A stretch of DNA of 5,999 nt from Chlamydiia bacterium. Lineage in GTDB: Bacteria; Chlamydiota; Chlamydiia; Chlamydiales; JACKPQ01. A program made the position numbers and the translations under genes. Positions 5,905 to 5,999 of this stretch are shown here, in pieces. Within the stretch, counting starts at the first letter, position 1. Every line of letters starts with the position of its first letter. The notes under the pieces are model-generated. The model saw only the letters and a program-made list of their open reading frames with translations, was not told the origin of the DNA and searched no databases. The stretch spans positions 1 through 5,999 of the forward strand of contig JAUILX010000069.1 in assembly GCA_030433395.1 (NCBI GenBank), in the 5' to 3' direction.

Positions 5905-5999
5905 ATGGTGCATATTTTTGATGAAATTTTTAGAAAAATCTGCGCAGTGGATAGCCAACGCGCTATCCTCAAGCAGTTTTTCCTAGAAAGATCGCCAAA
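5905..5999 (+). CDS. Partial unknown reading frame downstream of dnaX
   Basis: An open frame starts at ATG 5905 (or GTG 5908), 33 bases after the dnaX stop, and runs off the right edge after 31 codons. It begins MVHIFDEIFRKICAVDSQ and continues with a basic/hydrophobic pattern (RAILKQFFLERSP) that looks like an amphipathic helical protein. I do not recognise it. No terminator lies between it and dnaX, so co-transcription is possible, but there is no Shine-Dalgarno. The minus strand is also open here, from the right edge to a TAG at 5900-5898, so a convergent gene ending there cannot be excluded. The usual dnaX neighbour YbaB/EbfC does not match these residues. Confidence 0.4.
   Translation, partial: MVHIFDEIFRKICAVDSQRAILKQFFLERSP

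Noticed and set aside
5949..5979. Hairpin GGATAGC/GCTATCC followed by TTTTT as a dnaX terminator
   Set aside because: The T run starts about eight bases after the stem, and the hairpin lies inside an open reading frame.
5900..5985. 28-codon ORF from ATG 5900 (MKWCIFLMKFLEK...) ending at 5985
   Set aside because: It is short, has no ribosome site and overlaps the longer, more protein-like frame from 5905.

Overview
The window looks like chromosomal DNA from a Chlamydiota bacterium, most likely an amoeba-associated (Parachlamydia/Simkania/Waddlia-like) lineage rather than Chlamydia itself. This is an inference. It rests on the style of DnaX (chlamydial-looking C-terminal tail ending in RFAAVELNGSIKS), the long acidic tmRNA tag ending in LALAA, the lack of an encoded CCA on the tmRNA, moderate A/T richness, and a c-di-AMP-type HD phosphodiesterase in an otherwise Gram-negative-looking context. 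No 16S rRNA or other decisive marker is present.

Layout, left to right. A minus-strand gene fragment (1-75) shows only its first 25 codons and resembles the start of an AlbA_2/Schlafen-type protein. Divergent from it is a complete one-piece tmRNA gene, ssrA (256-670), with an extended -10 promoter and a strong intrinsic terminator (680-715). Next comes a free-standing class I SAM-dependent methyltransferase (867-1532) with its own extended -10 promoter. It is followed by a small AhpD-like/carboxymuconolactone-decarboxylase-family protein (1674-2087) with a good sigma70-type promoter, a textbook Shine-Dalgarno and an inverted repeat placed like an operator. Convergent with that gene is a large 7TM-HD phosphohydrolase of the PgpH family (2137-4266, minus). 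A short divergent intergenic region (4267-4389) separates it from dnaX (4390-5871), which encodes the clamp-loader tau/gamma subunit. A reading frame starting just after dnaX (5905 onward) runs off the right edge.

Functionally this is a run of mostly independent housekeeping and stress genes, not one pathway: ribosome rescue (ssrA), replication (dnaX), second-messenger turnover (pgpH, predicted c-di-AMP hydrolysis), a thiol/peroxide-type enzyme (AhpD-like), and a methyltransferase of unknown substrate. Each complete gene appears to have its own promoter; only dnaX and the following frame look as if they could be co-transcribed. No mobile element, CRISPR array or tRNA was seen.

I did not find a clearly new multi-gene system. 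The observations most worth a second look are two tmRNA resume-codon contexts in different frames, the inverted repeat around the AhpD-like promoter, the shifted histidine in the AhpD-like active-site motif, and the small ORF, palindrome and helically phased repeats between pgpH and dnaX.
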